A DNA stretch of 64,000 bases from an uncultured Atopobiaceae bacterium. GTDB taxonomy: Bacteria; Actinomycetota; Coriobacteriia; Coriobacteriales; Atopobiaceae. A model generated the notes under the pieces. The model worked only from the letters and a program-made list of their open reading frames with translations. It was not told the origin of the DNA and ran no database searches. Location: positions 1 through 64,000 of the forward strand of contig CALUHH010000009.1 in NCBI GenBank assembly GCA_944320385.1, written 5' to 3'. Of the stretch, positions 16,842-26,620 are shown piece by piece. The position numbers and the translations under genes are program-made. The number at the start of each line of letters is the position of its first letter. The first letter of the stretch is position 1.

Positions 16842-17918
16842 CTAGCCGACGGTCGAGAACCGGTACACGATCGTCTGCGCGTACGGCGTGCCCGGCCCCC
16901 AGACCGCCTGCGGCCACTCCGGGTGATGGATGTTGTCCGGGTAGAACTCCGGCTCGAAGGCAAGGCCGGCGCGCGGCGCGTAGCTCGCGCCGTCCTTGGC
17001 GCCCTCGTCGCCGAGCCAGTTGCCGGTGTAGAGGTGGGCGCCCGGCGTGGTCACGCTCACGTAGAGCGCGCGGCCGCTGACGGGCTCGACCACGTGGAGC
17101 GCGGGGCGCGGCGCTGCGCCCGGCTCCCAGCCGCGGATGCAGAGGCAGTGGTCGTAGCCGCGCCCGATCTTGATCTGCTCGTCGTCGGCGTCGACGGCGT
17201 CGCCGAGCGCGCGGGGCGAGCGAAAGTCGAACGGCGTCCCGGCGACGGGGCGCACCTCTCCGGCGGAGACGCAGTCGGGGCGCAGCGGCAGGAAGTCGTC
17301 CGCCTCCGCTACGACGACCTCGCCGAGGACCGTGCCCGCGTCATGCCCCGCGAGGTTCATGTAGGTGTGGTTGGTCATGCTCACGTAGGTGGGGGCGTCC
17401 GTCTCGCAGCCGTAGGTCACGGTGAGGACGTGGTCCGCCCCGTCGGCAGCAAGCGAGAAGGACGCGGAGAAGGCGCGGTCGCCCGGGAGGCCGAGGTCGC
17501 CGTCCGCGAGGTGACAGCTCATGCGGACCGTGGTCGCGGCGTCGTCTGCCACCGCGTCCCAGAGGCGCCGGTGCAGGCCGCGCTCGGCGTCGGTGTGGTT
17601 GTTGTTGGCGAGGTCGGGCCCGTCGTTGTGCGCCAGGTGATAGACGGTGCCCCCGAGGGGCACCTCGGCGCGGTCCGTGCGGTTTGCCACGGGCCCCACG
17701 GTGCCGCCGTAGAAGGCGGGGTTGGGGCCGAGGTAGCCCGCGAGGTCGTCAAAGCCCAGGACAACGTCGGCGAGCGAGCCAGCGCGGTCCGGCACGTCGA
17801 TGCCCAGGACCGTGGCGCCGTAGTCGCTCACGCGCACGCGCGCGACGCCGTCCGAGAGCTCGAAGACGTGCGCCTCCCTGTCGTCGGGCAGGGTTCCAAA
17901 CGAGGTGGTCGCGATCAC
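16842..17918 (-). CDS. galM: Aldose 1-epimerase (galactose mutarotase)
   Basis: A 358-residue enzyme interconverting alpha and beta galactose before GalK. Matches to the family are VSDYGATVLGIDVPDR, NRTDRAEVPLGGTVYHLAHN, the catalytic His region MTNHTYMNLAGH and the Glu region LAFEPEFYPDNIHHPEW. The start chosen is GTG 17918 preceded by GAGAGGAG; the frame is open to an ATG at 17948, which has no ribosome site. It is the first gene of galM-galK-galT, transcribed away from the LacI gene. Confidence 0.9.
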   Translation of the reverse strand: MIATTSFGTLPDDREAHVFELSDGVARVRVSDYGATVLGIDVPDRAGSLADVVLGFDDLAGYLGPNPAFYGGTVGPVANRTDRAEVPLGGTVYHLAHNDGPDLANNNHTDAERGLHRRLWDAVADDAATTVRMSCHLADGDLGLPGDRAFSASFSLAADGADHVLTVTYGCETDAPTYVSMTNHTYMNLAGHDAGTVLGEVVVAEADDFLPLRPDCVSAGEVRPVAGTPFDFRSPRALGDAVDADDEQIKIGRGYDHCLCIRGWEPGAAPRPALHVVEPVSGRALYVSVTTPGAHLYTGNWLGDEGAKDGASYAPRAGLAFEPEFYPDNIHHPEWPQAVWGPGTPYAQTIVYRFSTVG

Positions 17919-17969
17919 GATGCTCCTCTCGTCGCTTTTGGCGCGCATCCGCAGCGTGCCCTAGGCACA

Positions 17970-17985
17970 ATGTTAACGTACTCAT
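17970..17985. promoter_or_regulatory. Putative LacI-type operator
   Basis: ATGTTAACGTACTCAT is an imperfect palindrome of the size and style bound by LacI/GalR proteins. It lies between galM and the divergent lacI-type gene. Confidence 0.5.
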
Positions 17986-18005
17986 TTTGGGTGGAACCCA
18001 GAATG
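17983..18005. promoter_or_regulatory. Second inverted repeat in the gal/lacI spacer
   Basis: CATTTTGGGT / ACCCAGAATG (nine of ten bases paired). It lies just upstream of, and probably overlaps, the -35 region for the TAGAAT box at 18026-18031 that would serve the regulator gene. This suggests autoregulation. Confidence 0.5.
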
Positions 18006-18070
18006 TGGCCTTTCCGCCCATCGGTTAGAATTGGGCTGCAAACGGTCGGCGGAGCCGGGAGGGGAAGGCC

Positions 18071-19099
18071 ATGGGGGACGAGAAGGACGGTCGCGCCGCG
18101 GCGGGTGCCGTGTCCATGGCGCAGGTCGCGCAGGTGGCGGGCGTCTCGCAGCAGACGGTCTCCCGCGTGGCCAACGGTCTTCCCAACGTGAGCGAGCGCA
18201 CGCGAGAGCGCGTTCTTCTCGCCATGGAGGAGCTCGGCTTTCGCCCCAACTTCGCCGGCAGGTCGCTGCGCAGCGGTCGCTACAACTCGGTGGGGCTCGC
18301 CCTCTACAACGTCGAGCAGTTCGGCAACCTCGGCACGATCAAGGGGGTCCTCTCCGCCGCCGGCGACGTCGGCTGCGCGGTGACGACGGTCGAGATGGAC
18401 GACCGCGCGCCGCTCTCCCTGGCCGAGGCTACGCGCCGCATGGCGGGCCTTCCCATCGACGCGCTCGTCATCAGCATGAGCCTGCGCTCCGACGACTTCG
18501 AGGACTTCGTCCCGCAGCCCGGCCTCAGCACGGTCCTGCTCACCATGTACGAGCACCCGCGCTGCACGACCGTCGACTCCGATCAGTACGGCTGCTCCGC
18601 GGTGCTCATGGAGCACCTCGCCGGCCGCGGTCACCGCGAGATCCGCTTCGTGGGCGGGCCGGCCTACTCCGTCGACTCGTCCTTCCGTGAGGCGGGGTGG
18701 CGCGACGCCCTCTCCGCGCGCGGCATCGACGCCGCCGAGCCCCTGCGCGGCGACTGGACGGCGGACAGCGGCTACGAGGCGGGCGCCGCCCTCGCCCGCG
18801 ACGCCACCGCGACCGCCGTCTACGCCGCCAACGACCAGATGGCGCTCGGGGTCGTGGAGGCCCTGCGCGACGCCGGCCGGCGCGTTCCCGAGGACGTGAG
18901 CGTGGTGGGCGTCGACGACTCCCTGCGCGACACGGTGCCGCACGTGTGCCTCACCACGGTGCGCTTCGACCTCGTGGCGCGCGGCCGCGCCGCCGTCGAG
19001 CAGGCCCTTCTCGGCACGGCGCCGGGCTATCGCCCGCGCGCGATCCGCATCCCGCCCACGCTCGTGGAGCGTAGCTCGGTCGCCGACGCGCGCCGCTGA
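18071..19099 (+). CDS. LacI-family transcriptional regulator
   Basis: A 342-residue repressor. The helix-turn-helix and hinge (MAQVAQVAGVSQQTVSRVAN at 16-35, then RPNFAGRSLRSGR) are canonical, followed by a periplasmic-binding-protein-like sensor domain (VYAANDQMALGVVEALRDAG, SVVGVDDS). Start: ATG 18071 after GGGAGGGGAAGG; an internal ATG at 18116 would also leave the DNA-binding domain complete. Divergent from galMKT, it most likely senses galactose or a derivative and represses that operon. Confidence 0.92.
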   Translation: MGDEKDGRAAAGAVSMAQVAQVAGVSQQTVSRVANGLPNVSERTRERVLLAMEELGFRPNFAGRSLRSGRYNSVGLALYNVEQFGNLGTIKGVLSAAGDVGCAVTTVEMDDRAPLSLAEATRRMAGLPIDALVISMSLRSDDFEDFVPQPGLSTVLLTMYEHPRCTTVDSDQYGCSAVLMEHLAGRGHREIRFVGGPAYSVDSSFREAGWRDALSARGIDAAEPLRGDWTADSGYEAGAALARDATATAVYAANDQMALGVVEALRDAGRRVPEDVSVVGVDDSLRDTVPHVCLTTVRFDLVARGRAAVEQALLGTAPGYRPRAIRIPPTLVERSSVADARR

Positions 19100-19171
19100 C
19101 CCGTGCGCCGCGGGGCCGAGAAGTACGCGCTATAGTTATAGGTTCAGACAGCCCGCGTCGGAGGGACGGTT

Positions 19172-20845
19172 ATGGCGGAGTACAAGTCGGACATCGAGAT
19201 CGCCCAGGAAGCCAAGATGCTGCCCATCGCCGAGGTCGCCGCGCGCGCCGGCCTCACCGAGGACATGATCGAGCCGTACGGCCGCACCAAGGCCAAGGTC
19301 GACATCCACTCGCTCGCGGACGCGCCGCGCAAGGGCAAGCTCGTCCTCGTGACCGCCATCAACCCCACGCCCGCGGGCGAGGGCAAGACCACCACGTCGA
19401 TCGGCCTGGCCGACGCGATGAACCGCATGGGGCACCAGACCATGCTCGCCCTGCGCGAGCCCTCGCTCGGCCCGGTCTTTGGCATCAAGGGCGGCGCGGC
19501 GGGCGGCGGCTACGCCCAGGTCGTCCCCATGGAGGACATCAACCTTCACTTCACGGGCGACTTCCACGCCATCGGCGCGGCCAACAACCTCTGCGCCGCC
19601 ATGCTCGACAACCACATCAAGCAGGGCAACGCCCTGGGCATCGACCCGCGCCGCGTCGTCTGGAAGCGTTGCGTGGACATGAACGACCGCCAGCTGCGCA
19701 ACGTCGTCGACGGCCTGGGCGGCGTCGCGGACGGCATGCCGCGCCAGGACGGCTTCGACATCACCGTTGCCTCCGAGGTCATGGCCGTGTTCTGCCTCGC
19801 CACCGACCTCATGGACCTGAAGGCCCGCCTGGCCCGCATGGTCATCGCCTACACCTACGATCGCAAGCCGGTCACCGTCTCCGACATCCACGCCGAGGGC
19901 GCCATGACCGCCCTGCTCAAGGACGCCATCAAGCCCAACCTCGTGCAGACGCTCGAGGGCAACCCCGCCTTCGTGCACGGCGGCCCGTTCGCCAACATTG
20001 CCCACGGCTGCAACTCCGTGGAGGCCACCACGACCGCACTCAAGCTTGCCGACTACGTGGTCACCGAGGCCGGCTTCGGCGCGGACCTGGGTGCCGAGAA
20101 GTTCCTGGACATCAAGTGCCGCTACGCCGGCATCCAGCCGAGCGCCGTCGTGCTCGTGGCGACCGTGCGCGCCCTCAAGTACAACGGCGGCGTCGCCAAG
20201 GCGGACCTGGGGGCCGAGAACCTCGAGGCGCTCGAGGCAGGCCTGCCCAACCTTCTGCAGCACGTCTCCAACATCCGCGAGGTGTGGGGCCTGCCCGTGG
20301 TGGTGGCCATCAACGCCTTCCCGACTGACACCGCCGCCGAGCTTGCGCTCGTCGAGCGCAAGTGCAACGAGCTCGGCGTCAACGTCGCCCTCTCCGAGGT
20401 CTGGGCCAAGGGCGGCGAGGGCGGCCAGGCGCTCGCCGAGGAGGTCGTGCGCCTGTGCGAGGAGCCGAACGACTTCCGCTTTGCCTACGACGTCGAGGAC
20501 ACGATCGCCAACAAGCTGAACGCGATTGCCACCAAGGTCTACCACGCCGACGGCGTCGACTTCACGAGCGCCGCGGCCAAGCAGCTGAAGCAGCTCGAGG
20601 AGCAGGGCTTCGGCGGCCTGCCCATCTGCGTGGCAAAGACCCAGTACTCCTTCACCGACGACCAGACCAAGCTCGGCGCCCCGCGCGACTTCCGCATCAC
20701 GGTGCGCAACCTCAAGGTCTCCGCGGGCGCGGGCTTCATCGTGGCGCTCACCGGCGACATCATGACGATGCCGGGCCTGCCCAAGGTGCCGGCGGCCGAG
20801 AAGATCGACGTCACGCCCGACGGCAAGATCGTCGGCCTCTTCTAA
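19172..20845 (+). CDS. fhs: Formate-tetrahydrofolate ligase
   Basis: A 557-residue enzyme that makes 10-formyl-THF from formate, THF and ATP. The P-loop TPAGEGKTT (66-74), [20 protein letters not shown] and [14 protein letters not shown] are diagnostic and full length. It heads a run of five one-carbon genes (fhs-fchA-folD-focA-folE) on one strand. Start: ATG 19172 after GAGGG. A 72-base spacer separates it from the LacI gene, so it probably has its own promoter. Confidence 0.96.
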   Translation: MAEYKSDIEIAQEAKMLPIAEVAARAGLTEDMIEPYGRTKAKVDIHSLADAPRKGKLVLVTAINPTPAGEGKTTTSIGLADAMNRMGHQTMLALREPSLGPVFGIKGGAAGGGYAQVVPMEDINLHFTGDFHAIGAANNLCAAMLDNHIKQGNALGIDPRRVVWKRCVDMNDRQLRNVVDGLGGVADGMPRQDGFDITVASEVMAVFCLATDLMDLKARLARMVIAYTYDRKPVTVSDIHAEGAMTALLKDAIKPNLVQTLEGNPAFVHGGPFANIAHGCNSVEATTTALKLADYVVTEAGFGADLGAEKFLDIKCRYAGIQPSAVVLVATVRALKYNGGVAKADLGAENLEALEAGLPNLLQHVSNIREVWGLPVVVAINAFPTDTAAELALVERKCNELGVNVALSEVWAKGGEGGQALAEEVVRLCEEPNDFRFAYDVEDTIANKLNAIATKVYHADGVDFTSAAAKQLKQLEEQGFGGLPICVAKTQYSFTDDQTKLGAPRDFRITVRNLKVSAGAGFIVALTGDIMTMPGLPKVPAAEKIDVTPDGKIVGLF

Positions 20846-20918
20846 CTTGACAATCTCGTCAGGTTACTTTGTCAACCAGTCAGCCGGCCCGACGGAGCGC
20901 CGTCTTTAAGGAGTGACC

Positions 20919-21551
20919 GTGGAAGAGCGATTCATGGAGCTCAGCTGCGAGGAGTTCGCGGAGCGGCTCGCCGCGCGCACGAGCGTCCCGGGCGGCGGCG
21001 GTGCCTGCTCGCTCGCGGGCGCGCTCGCCGCGGCGCTCTGCTCGATGGTGGGCTCGTTCACCATCGGCAAGGAGCGCTTCGCCGACGTCGAGGACGAGGT
21101 CTCCGAGCTCATGGACGAGGCCGAGGACGTTCGCTTCCGCCTGCTCGAGCTCATCGAGGAGGACGCCGCGGGCTTCTCGCCGCTGATCGAGGCCTACGCG
21201 CTCCCGCGCACCGACCCGTCCCGTGCCGAGGCCATCGAGGACGCCACCGAGGGCGCGTGCATGGCACCGCTCGCGATGATGGGGGAGTGCTGCCGCGCCA
21301 TCACGCTGCTCGAGCGCATGCGCGAGATCGGCACGCCCGCGCTGGTCTCCGACGTCGCCACCGGGGCGCTTCTGGCCGGCGCGGCGCTCGAGGGCGCGGG
21401 CGTCAACGTCTGCGTCAACACGACCTCCCTCAGGGACCGCCGCCAGGCCGCTCGCATCGAGGCCACCTGCGACGAGCTCCTGGACGAGTACGCGCCGCGC
21501 GCCCGCGCCCTCGCGGACGACATCGTCGACGGCATCCGCGGGAGGGCGTGA
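20919..21551 (+). CDS. fchA: Formimidotetrahydrofolate cyclodeaminase / methenyl-THF cyclohydrolase family protein
   Basis: About 210 residues, with the all-helical FTCD C-terminal fold. The opening FAERLAARTSVPGGGGACSL and MVGSFTIGKERF are typical of FchA. The family releases ammonia from 5-formimino-THF to give methenyl-THF, or acts as methenyl-THF cyclohydrolase. Start: GTG 20919 five bases after AAGGAG; the frame is open from GTG 20913. Its place between fhs and folD supports a role in folate one-carbon flow. Confidence 0.88.
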   Translation: MEERFMELSCEEFAERLAARTSVPGGGGACSLAGALAAALCSMVGSFTIGKERFADVEDEVSELMDEAEDVRFRLLELIEEDAAGFSPLIEAYALPRTDPSRAEAIEDATEGACMAPLAMMGECCRAITLLERMREIGTPALVSDVATGALLAGAALEGAGVNVCVNTTSLRDRRQAARIEATCDELLDEYAPRARALADDIVDGIRGRA

Positions 21552-21552
21552 G

Positions 21553-22407
21553 GTGACGGAGCTTCTGCGCGGCGCCCCCGTCGCCGCCGCAATATCGGAG
21601 GAGGTCGCCGCCCGCGCCGCCTCCCTCGCGGGGCGCGGTGTCGTGCCGACGCTCGCCATCCTGCGCGTGGGCCAGCGCCCGGACGACCTCTCCTACGAGC
21701 GTGCCGCCGCCAGGCGGTGCGAGAAGGTCGGCGTCGGCGTGCGCCGGCTCGCCCTTCCGGAGGACGCGGGCACTGAGGTCCTTCTCGACGCGGTGTGCCT
21801 CGTCAATAAGGACCCGTCGATCCACGGGTGCCTCATCATGCGGCCCCTGCCCGCGCACGTGGACGAGGCGGCCGTCTGCGCCGCGCTCGACCCCGCCAAG
21901 GACGTCGACGGCGTCACCGCCGGCTCGCTCTACGGCGTCTTCGCCGCGCGCCCGGTCGGGTTCCCGCCGTGCACCGCCCAGGCGGTCCTCGCGCTCCTCG
22001 ACCACTATGGCATCAGGCTCTCCGGCGCCCGCGCGGCCGTCGTGGGGCGCTCGCTCGTCATCGGCCGCCCCGTCGCCATGATGCTGCTCGCGCGCGACGC
22101 CACCGTCACGCTCTGCCACACGCGCACGGCCGACCTCGCGGCCGAGCTTCGTGACGCCGACGTCGTCGTGGTCGCCGCGGGCCACGCGGGGACGGTCGGC
22201 GCCGATGCGCTGCGCCCCGGCCAGGTGGTCGTGGACGTGGGCATCAACTGGGACGAGCGGAGCCAGTCGCTCGTGGGCGACGTCGACGCTGCCGCAGCGG
22301 ACGGCGTCGTCCGCGCCATCACGCCCGTGCCGGGAGGCGTCGGGTCCGTCACAACCGCCATTCTCGCCCGCCACGTCGTCGAGGCGGCGGAGAGGAGCTG
22401 CTCATGA
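21553..22407 (+). CDS. folD: Bifunctional methylene-THF dehydrogenase / methenyl-THF cyclohydrolase
   Basis: A 284-residue enzyme interconverting methylene-, methenyl- and formyl-THF with NAD(P). Visible motifs are [19 protein letters not shown], the [16 protein letters not shown] loop, [23 protein letters not shown] and [16 protein letters not shown]. In the catalytic segment the usual Y-x-x-x-K reads YERAAARR, so the lysine position deserves a check. GTG start at 21553, one base after the fchA stop. The stop overlaps focA (ATGA). Confidence 0.92.
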   Translation: MTELLRGAPVAAAISEEVAARAASLAGRGVVPTLAILRVGQRPDDLSYERAAARRCEKVGVGVRRLALPEDAGTEVLLDAVCLVNKDPSIHGCLIMRPLPAHVDEAAVCAALDPAKDVDGVTAGSLYGVFAARPVGFPPCTAQAVLALLDHYGIRLSGARAAVVGRSLVIGRPVAMMLLARDATVTLCHTRTADLAAELRDADVVVVAAGHAGTVGADALRPGQVVVDVGINWDERSQSLVGDVDAAAADGVVRAITPVPGGVGSVTTAILARHVVEAAERSCS

Positions 22408-23234
22408 AGGTAACCGAGAAGCCGTCATCTTCCTACAGCGGGGCGATGACCCCCGCGTCGATGGAGCTCAAGAACGAGCGCGTCGCCGAGACCAAGGCCA
22501 AGACCGACGTCGTGAGCGCGCTTGTGCTCTCCGTCATGGCGGGCGCCTTCATCTCGATGGGTGCCACGTTCATGCTCGTGGTCAAGTCGGACGCCGCGCT
22601 GCCCTTCGCGGCGACGCAGCTCCTGGGCGGCTTCGCCTTCACGCTGGGGCTCTTTCTCATCCTCGCCGCCGGCGCGGAGCTCTTCACGGGCAACTGCCTC
22701 ATGGTCATGGGTCCGCTTGCCGGGCGCTTCTCGTGGAAGCGCCTGCTGGCCAGCTGGGCGCTCGTGCTGCTCGGCAACCTCGTGGGCAGCGTGCTCGCGG
22801 CCGGGCTCGTGCTCGCGGCCGGCGTCGCCTCCGCCAACGGCGGGGCGGTCGGGGAGGCCGCGATCACGGTCGCCGAGGGCAAGGTGGCGCTGGACTGGGG
22901 CGTGGCCTTCGCGCGCGCCATCCTCTGCAACATGCTCGTGTGCCTCGCCGTCTGGGTGGGCCACGCCGCGACGTCGGTCACCGACAAGTTCTTCTCGGCC
23001 CTGCTGCCCGTCATGGCGTTCATGGCGGCCGGCTTCGAGCACTGCGTCGCCAACATGTTCTTCCTGCCCTACGCGCTCATGCTCCAGGCGACGGGCGCCT
23101 GCGCGGGGTCGGTCGACCTTGCGGGCGTGGTGAGCAACCTGACGGCCGCCACCCTGGGCAACCTCGTGGGCGGCGTCGTGCTCGTGGGCATGACCTACTG
23201 GTTCGTCTACGGCCGCGGAAGAGGGCGCGCATGA
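22404..23234 (+). CDS. focA: Formate/nitrite transporter family channel
   Basis: A 276-residue FNT-family inner membrane protein with six hydrophobic segments and the family signatures [20 protein letters not shown](TGN) and [10 protein letters not shown]. Surrounded by fhs, fchA and folD, it most probably moves formate, either exporting it or supplying Fhs. The ATG overlaps the folD stop, and the folE ATG overlaps its stop, so the three are translationally coupled. It could also carry nitrite, but no nitrite enzyme is nearby. Confidence 0.92.
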   Translation: MKVTEKPSSSYSGAMTPASMELKNERVAETKAKTDVVSALVLSVMAGAFISMGATFMLVVKSDAALPFAATQLLGGFAFTLGLFLILAAGAELFTGNCLMVMGPLAGRFSWKRLLASWALVLLGNLVGSVLAAGLVLAAGVASANGGAVGEAAITVAEGKVALDWGVAFARAILCNMLVCLAVWVGHAATSVTDKFFSALLPVMAFMAAGFEHCVANMFFLPYALMLQATGACAGSVDLAGVVSNLTAATLGNLVGGVVLVGMTYWFVYGRGRGRA

Positions 23235-23821
23235 GCGAGAAGAACGGGCAGGGCTTCCGCCCGATCGACAAGCCGCGCGTGGAGGCGGCGGTGAGGGAGC
23301 TGCTCCTTGCCATCGGCGAGGACCCGGACCGCGAGGGTCTTCTCGGCACGCCCGACCGCGTCGCGCGCGCCTGCGAGGAGATTCTCGGCGGCATGCAGGA
23401 GGACCCCGGCGCCCACCTGCGCAAGCAGTTCCACGAGCCCGGCAACCAGGAGATGGTCATCGTCAAGGACATCCCGTTCTCGTCGCTGTGCGAGCACCAC
23501 ATCCTGCCGTTCACCGGCCGCGCCCACGTCTGCTACATCCCGCGCGACGGTCGCATCACCGGCCTCTCCAAGATCGCGCGCTGCGTCTCGGGCTATGCGC
23601 GGCGCCTCCAGGTCCAGGAGCGCCTGACGGGGCAGGTGGCCGACGCGATGGTGCGCGAGCTCGACCCGCTGGGCGTCCTCGTGGTGATGGAGGCCGAGCA
23701 CGCCTGCATGACCATGCGAGGGGTCCGCGCCGCCGGCGCGCTCACGACCACCTCCGCCGTCCGCGGCTGCCTGCGCGACCTCAAGACCCGCCAGGAGGCC
23801 CTCCGCCTGCTGGGGCTGTAG
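23231..23821 (+). CDS. folE: GTP cyclohydrolase I
   Basis: A 196-residue enzyme converting GTP to dihydroneopterin triphosphate, the first step of folate synthesis. Zinc and active-site residues are visible: [20 protein letters not shown] (Cys, His, His) and [13 protein letters not shown]. The ATG at 23231 overlaps the focA stop (ATGA). The codons just after the start include one copy of the CGAGAAGAAC motif. Confidence 0.95.
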   Translation: MSEKNGQGFRPIDKPRVEAAVRELLLAIGEDPDREGLLGTPDRVARACEEILGGMQEDPGAHLRKQFHEPGNQEMVIVKDIPFSSLCEHHILPFTGRAHVCYIPRDGRITGLSKIARCVSGYARRLQVQERLTGQVADAMVRELDPLGVLVVMEAEHACMTMRGVRAAGALTTTSAVRGCLRDLKTRQEALRLLGL

Positions 23822-23832
23822 CCTGCGGGGCG

Positions 23833-23930
23833 GCGCCGGACGGGAAGGGTCCGGCGCTCAGACAGCTTGCCGCAGAGAGCGCGGCAAGAACTCGCGGCGG
23901 ACGTTCCCCGCTCGGGGAGCACGCCGCGAG
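23833..23930. other. Three consecutive GC-rich hairpins after folE
   Basis: GCGCCGGAC / GTCCGGCGC (23833-23857), CTTGCCGC / GCGGCAAG (23866-23888) and CTCGCGGCG / CGCCGCGAG with an inner CCCC/GGGG (23891-23930). They may terminate the fhs-folE operon or fold into a structured RNA. Two copies of GTCCTTCTCG follow at about 23937 and 23960. Confidence 0.6.
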
Positions 23931-23969
23931 CCTCTCGTCCTTCTCGCCAGCCGCCCCACGTCCTTCTCG

Positions 23970-24129
23970 CGTTGTGTACACTATGAGCCGTTGTGCACAC
24001 TCATTCGCGGTGTGTACATAGCCAAAGTTTGACGAGAAGTACGACGAAGCCTCTGCCTGCGGGTTTACGACTTCGGGATGAACTTCAAACTTTTATCTGT
24101 GTACACAACGCAGCCGAGTGTACACAACG
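23970..24129. repeat. TGTACA-type inverted repeat element, copy 2
   Basis: Ends are CGTTGTGTACACT (23970) and AGTGTACACAACG (to 24129), a perfect 13-base inverted repeat. Further GTGTACA motifs are nested inside. The core has GACGAGAAGTACGACGAAGC and CTGCGGGTTTA. The remaining 107 bases before folC show no further structure beyond a weak ribosome site. Confidence 0.8.
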
Positions 24130-24236
24130 CCGAGAGGAACCTGCCGCCCGAGTGCTGCGGGTCGTACGCCAGATTGCTCGCAGCAGGGGCCGGGGCATGC
24201 CCAGGCCCAGTCCAGAGGAGCTACGAGGGAGACCAC

Positions 24237-25610
24237 ATGTACCAGCTGCCGTTTGAGGTGCCGGAGATTTCCTACGACGAGGCGCTCGCCATCGTGCGCG
24301 GGGCGCTCCGGTTTGGCATCGAGCCGCTGCTCGAGACCGTGGAGGACATGCTCGCCGAGCTCGGCGACCCGGACCTCGCCTTCGAGTGCGTGCAGATCGC
24401 CGGGACCAACGGCAAGACCTCGACCTCGCGCTACACGGCGGCGATTCTGGCCGGCGAGGGGCTGCGCACGGCGCTCTACACCTCGCCCGAGCTCGTGAGC
24501 TACACCGAGCGCATGGAGGTCGCGGGCGCTCCGGTCTCCGAGGAGGCCTTCGCGCACGGCGTCTCCGCCGCGCACGTGGCGGGGGAGCGCGTGAACGCCC
24601 GCCGCGCCGCGCAGGCCCTGCGCCCCTACGACATCACCGAGTTCGACACCCTCACCGTGGCGGCCCTGGTCGTCTTTGCCGAGGCGGGCGTCGACGTGGC
24701 GGTCCTCGAGTGCGGCATGGGCGGCCGCTGGGACGCCACCTCCGCGGCCAAGTCCATCCGCACGGTCGCGGTGACCGGCATCGGCCTCGACCACATGCGG
24801 ATCCTCGGCGACACGCTCGAGGCGATCGCCGGCGAGAAGGCGGCGATCATCAAGCCCGGGCGCGCCTGCGTGCTCGGCACGGGGACCGCCGAGCCCGCGT
24901 CGGTCGAGAAGGTCTTCCTCGAGCAGGCGCGTGCGGCCGGCGTGACCCCCGTCCTCGTGCGTCCCGATGCCGCGGGCGAGAAGGACGCGGGGCTGCCCCG
25001 TGCCACCTTCCGCGTGACCAAGCGGCCGCACCGCCTCGGGGGCCCGCTCGAGCTCGACGTGGCCACGCCGCGCGCGACCTACCCCGAGCTCGCTGCGCTC
25101 AAGCCCTCCTACCAGGCCCAGAACATCGCCTGCGCGGTGACGCTCGCGGAGGCCCACCTCGGCCGCGCGCTCGACGCCGACGCCCTGTTCACCTCGATCG
25201 TCCAGTGCCCGACGCCCGGGCGCTTCCAGCTGCTGCGCCCCGAGCCGCCGCTGCTCATCGACGCCTGCCACAACCCGCAGTCGGTCGAGACCTTCCTCGC
25301 CGCTCTCGAGGACGTGCTGCCCCAGGACGAGCCGCGCCCGCTGCTTCTCGCCGCGGTGCTGGCCGACAAGGACGTGCGCGGGATCGTCGCCCTTCTCGCC
25401 CGCGCGTTCCCCCGCGTGGCCGTCACGCAGACGTCGAGCCCGCGCGCGCTGCCGGCAACGGAGCTCGCCGCGCTCTTTGCCGAGGCCGGCTCCGAGGTCG
25501 TGGGAACGCATCCAACGGTTGAGGGCGCTGCCTCGGCGCTATGTGGGGAATCGTGTGTGGCCTGTGGGTCTATCACGCTCGCCGGCGAGCTTGCGGCCCT
25601 TTTCCGGTAG
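24237..25610 (+). CDS. folC: Folylpolyglutamate synthase / dihydrofolate synthase
   Basis: A 457-residue Mur-ligase-type enzyme adding glutamate to dihydropteroate or folates. The P-loop AGTNGKTSTSR (55-65), ECGMGGRWDATS, the omega region TGIGLDHMRILGDT with AGEKAAIIKPG, and DACHNPQS are all present. Start: ATG 24237 with GGGAGA upstream. It belongs with the folate genes just upstream but is separated by 415 bases of hairpins and a repeat element, so it is likely transcribed on its own. Confidence 0.93.
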   Translation: MYQLPFEVPEISYDEALAIVRGALRFGIEPLLETVEDMLAELGDPDLAFECVQIAGTNGKTSTSRYTAAILAGEGLRTALYTSPELVSYTERMEVAGAPVSEEAFAHGVSAAHVAGERVNARRAAQALRPYDITEFDTLTVAALVVFAEAGVDVAVLECGMGGRWDATSAAKSIRTVAVTGIGLDHMRILGDTLEAIAGEKAAIIKPGRACVLGTGTAEPASVEKVFLEQARAAGVTPVLVRPDAAGEKDAGLPRATFRVTKRPHRLGGPLELDVATPRATYPELAALKPSYQAQNIACAVTLAEAHLGRALDADALFTSIVQCPTPGRFQLLRPEPPLLIDACHNPQSVETFLAALEDVLPQDEPRPLLLAAVLADKDVRGIVALLARAFPRVAVTQTSSPRALPATELAALFAEAGSEVVGTHPTVEGAASALCGESCVACGSITLAGELAALFR

Positions 25611-25680
25611 CTTTTGGTACAATTCCGCTGTCTGTGGCGTCGCATGAGGCGCCGACCCGGTGTTCAAAGGAGTCTCTGAC

Positions 25681-26115
25681 ATGGCGCAAGAACTGTTCGA
25701 CCAGCTCATCACCCCCGAGGTCCGCATGGTCCTCTACCTCATGGTCGTGTGCGTCGTCATGCTCTACATCCTCTCCATCGTCTACGTCATCCGCGATGCC
25801 CAGCGCCGCGGCGCGGAGCCCTGGTGGATGTGGGCCATCATCTCCGTCATCCCCGTCGTGGGCCTGCTCGCCTACGTCATCCTGCGTCCCAGCTCCTACC
25901 TCATCGACCGCGAGGAGCAGGACCTCGACATCGCCCTGCGCGAGCACCAGCTCAGCCACTACGGCATCTGCCCCAAGTGCGGCGCCCCCATCGACCGCGA
26001 CTTCGTGGTCTGCCCGATCTGCAACACGCAGGTCCGCAACGTCTGCCCCACCTGCCACCGCCCGCTCAACGCGGACTGGAAGGTGTGCCCCTACTGCCGC
26101 ACCCGCATCCAGTAG
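25681..26115 (+). CDS. Membrane protein with PLDc_N-like segment and double zinc ribbon
   Basis: A 144-residue protein. The N-terminal half has two membrane segments around RDAQRRGAEPWWMWAIISVI, resembling phospholipase-D nuclease N-terminal (PLDc_N) domains. The C-terminal half has four CxxC pairs (CPKC, CPIC, CPTC, CPYC) forming a double zinc ribbon. It is probably anchored with the zinc ribbons in the cytoplasm; its function is unknown. Start: ATG 25681 after AAAGGAG. A TACAAT box lies at 25618-25623, just beyond the folC stop. Confidence 0.8.
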   Translation: MAQELFDQLITPEVRMVLYLMVVCVVMLYILSIVYVIRDAQRRGAEPWWMWAIISVIPVVGLLAYVILRPSSYLIDREEQDLDIALREHQLSHYGICPKCGAPIDRDFVVCPICNTQVRNVCPTCHRPLNADWKVCPYCRTRIQ

Positions 26116-26143
26116 CGGCCGCACGTTCTTCTCGGCTCTCTTG

Positions 26144-26166
26144 GCCCCGCTCCGGCGGGGCTTTTT
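26144..26166 (+). terminator. Intrinsic terminator of the zinc-ribbon gene
   Basis: GCCCCGC / GCGGGGC around TCCG, followed by TTTTT. It is flanked by oppositely oriented copies of the abundant motif (GTTCTTCTCG about 26125; CGAGAAGGAC at 26172). Confidence 0.85.
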
Positions 26167-26213
26167 CATGTCGAGAAGGACGGGCGGGGTGCGGGCGTTG
26201 TCTCCTTTCCGCA

Positions 26214-26370
26214 GGTGCCGGATTTCCGTCATATGCGTGTGCTCCGTACGCATATGAGCCATATTTGGCACCCAGACGCGCATATGACCGGATTCCGGCA
26301 CCAAAACACACATATGCCGCAAATCAGGCACCAGGTCCAACGGACACACATATGCCGCAAATCAGGCACC
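26214..26370. repeat. Head-to-head repeat array, copy 2
   Basis: One inverted unit (GGTGCC...ATGCGTG, from 26214), then four direct units beginning ACGCATATG, GCGCATATG or ACACATATG and ending GGCACC. The last two direct units share an identical stretch ATGCCGCAAATCAGGCACC. It lies between the terminator at 26144 and the thrS leader. 26371-26484 shows no clear gene or structure. Confidence 0.88.
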
Positions 26371-26484
26371 AGGCCTGATGTCGGCCCCGCGCCGTGCGCG
26401 TAGTTTGCGAATCTGCGTCCGCGCGCATGAAGCGCGCCCACTTGTGGTAAACCTATGGCAGGCAAAGACGAAAGGCGTGTCTCG

Positions 26485-26529
26485 ATGCAGCGCATCATCG
26501 CACAGATCGCTCGAACGCAGACTATCTAG
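26485..26529 (+). CDS. Candidate leader peptide of thrS
   Basis: A 14-codon reading frame, MQRIIAQIARTQTI, with AAAGG ten bases upstream. It is rich in Ile and ends Thr-Gln-Thr-Ile. It is followed at once by a strong hairpin (GGCGTCTGTCC / GGACAGGCGCC, 26529-26572) and, before thrS, by a GC-rich stretch with CCCCGCGGGG and a T-run (to about 26620). The layout resembles attenuation by ribosome stalling at Thr/Ile codons. Only two Thr codons are present, so this is a hypothesis. Confidence 0.4.
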   Translation: MQRIIAQIARTQTI

Positions 26530-26620
26530 GCGTCTGTCCCTTCTCAGGGCCGGCAGGCCCCGGACAGGCGCCACATACCGCTCGACGTCGTCCCCGCGGG
26601 GCGGCGTGCGGGCGTTTTTC
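26529..26620 (+). promoter_or_regulatory. Structured leader with T-run upstream of thrS
   Basis: GGCGTCTGTCC pairs with GGACAGGCGCC, enclosing GGGCC/GGCCC. It is followed by CCCCGCGGGG and GGGCGTTTTTC. I find no T-box sequence (AGGGTGGNACC), so a tRNA-sensing T-box is unlikely. Confidence 0.5.
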
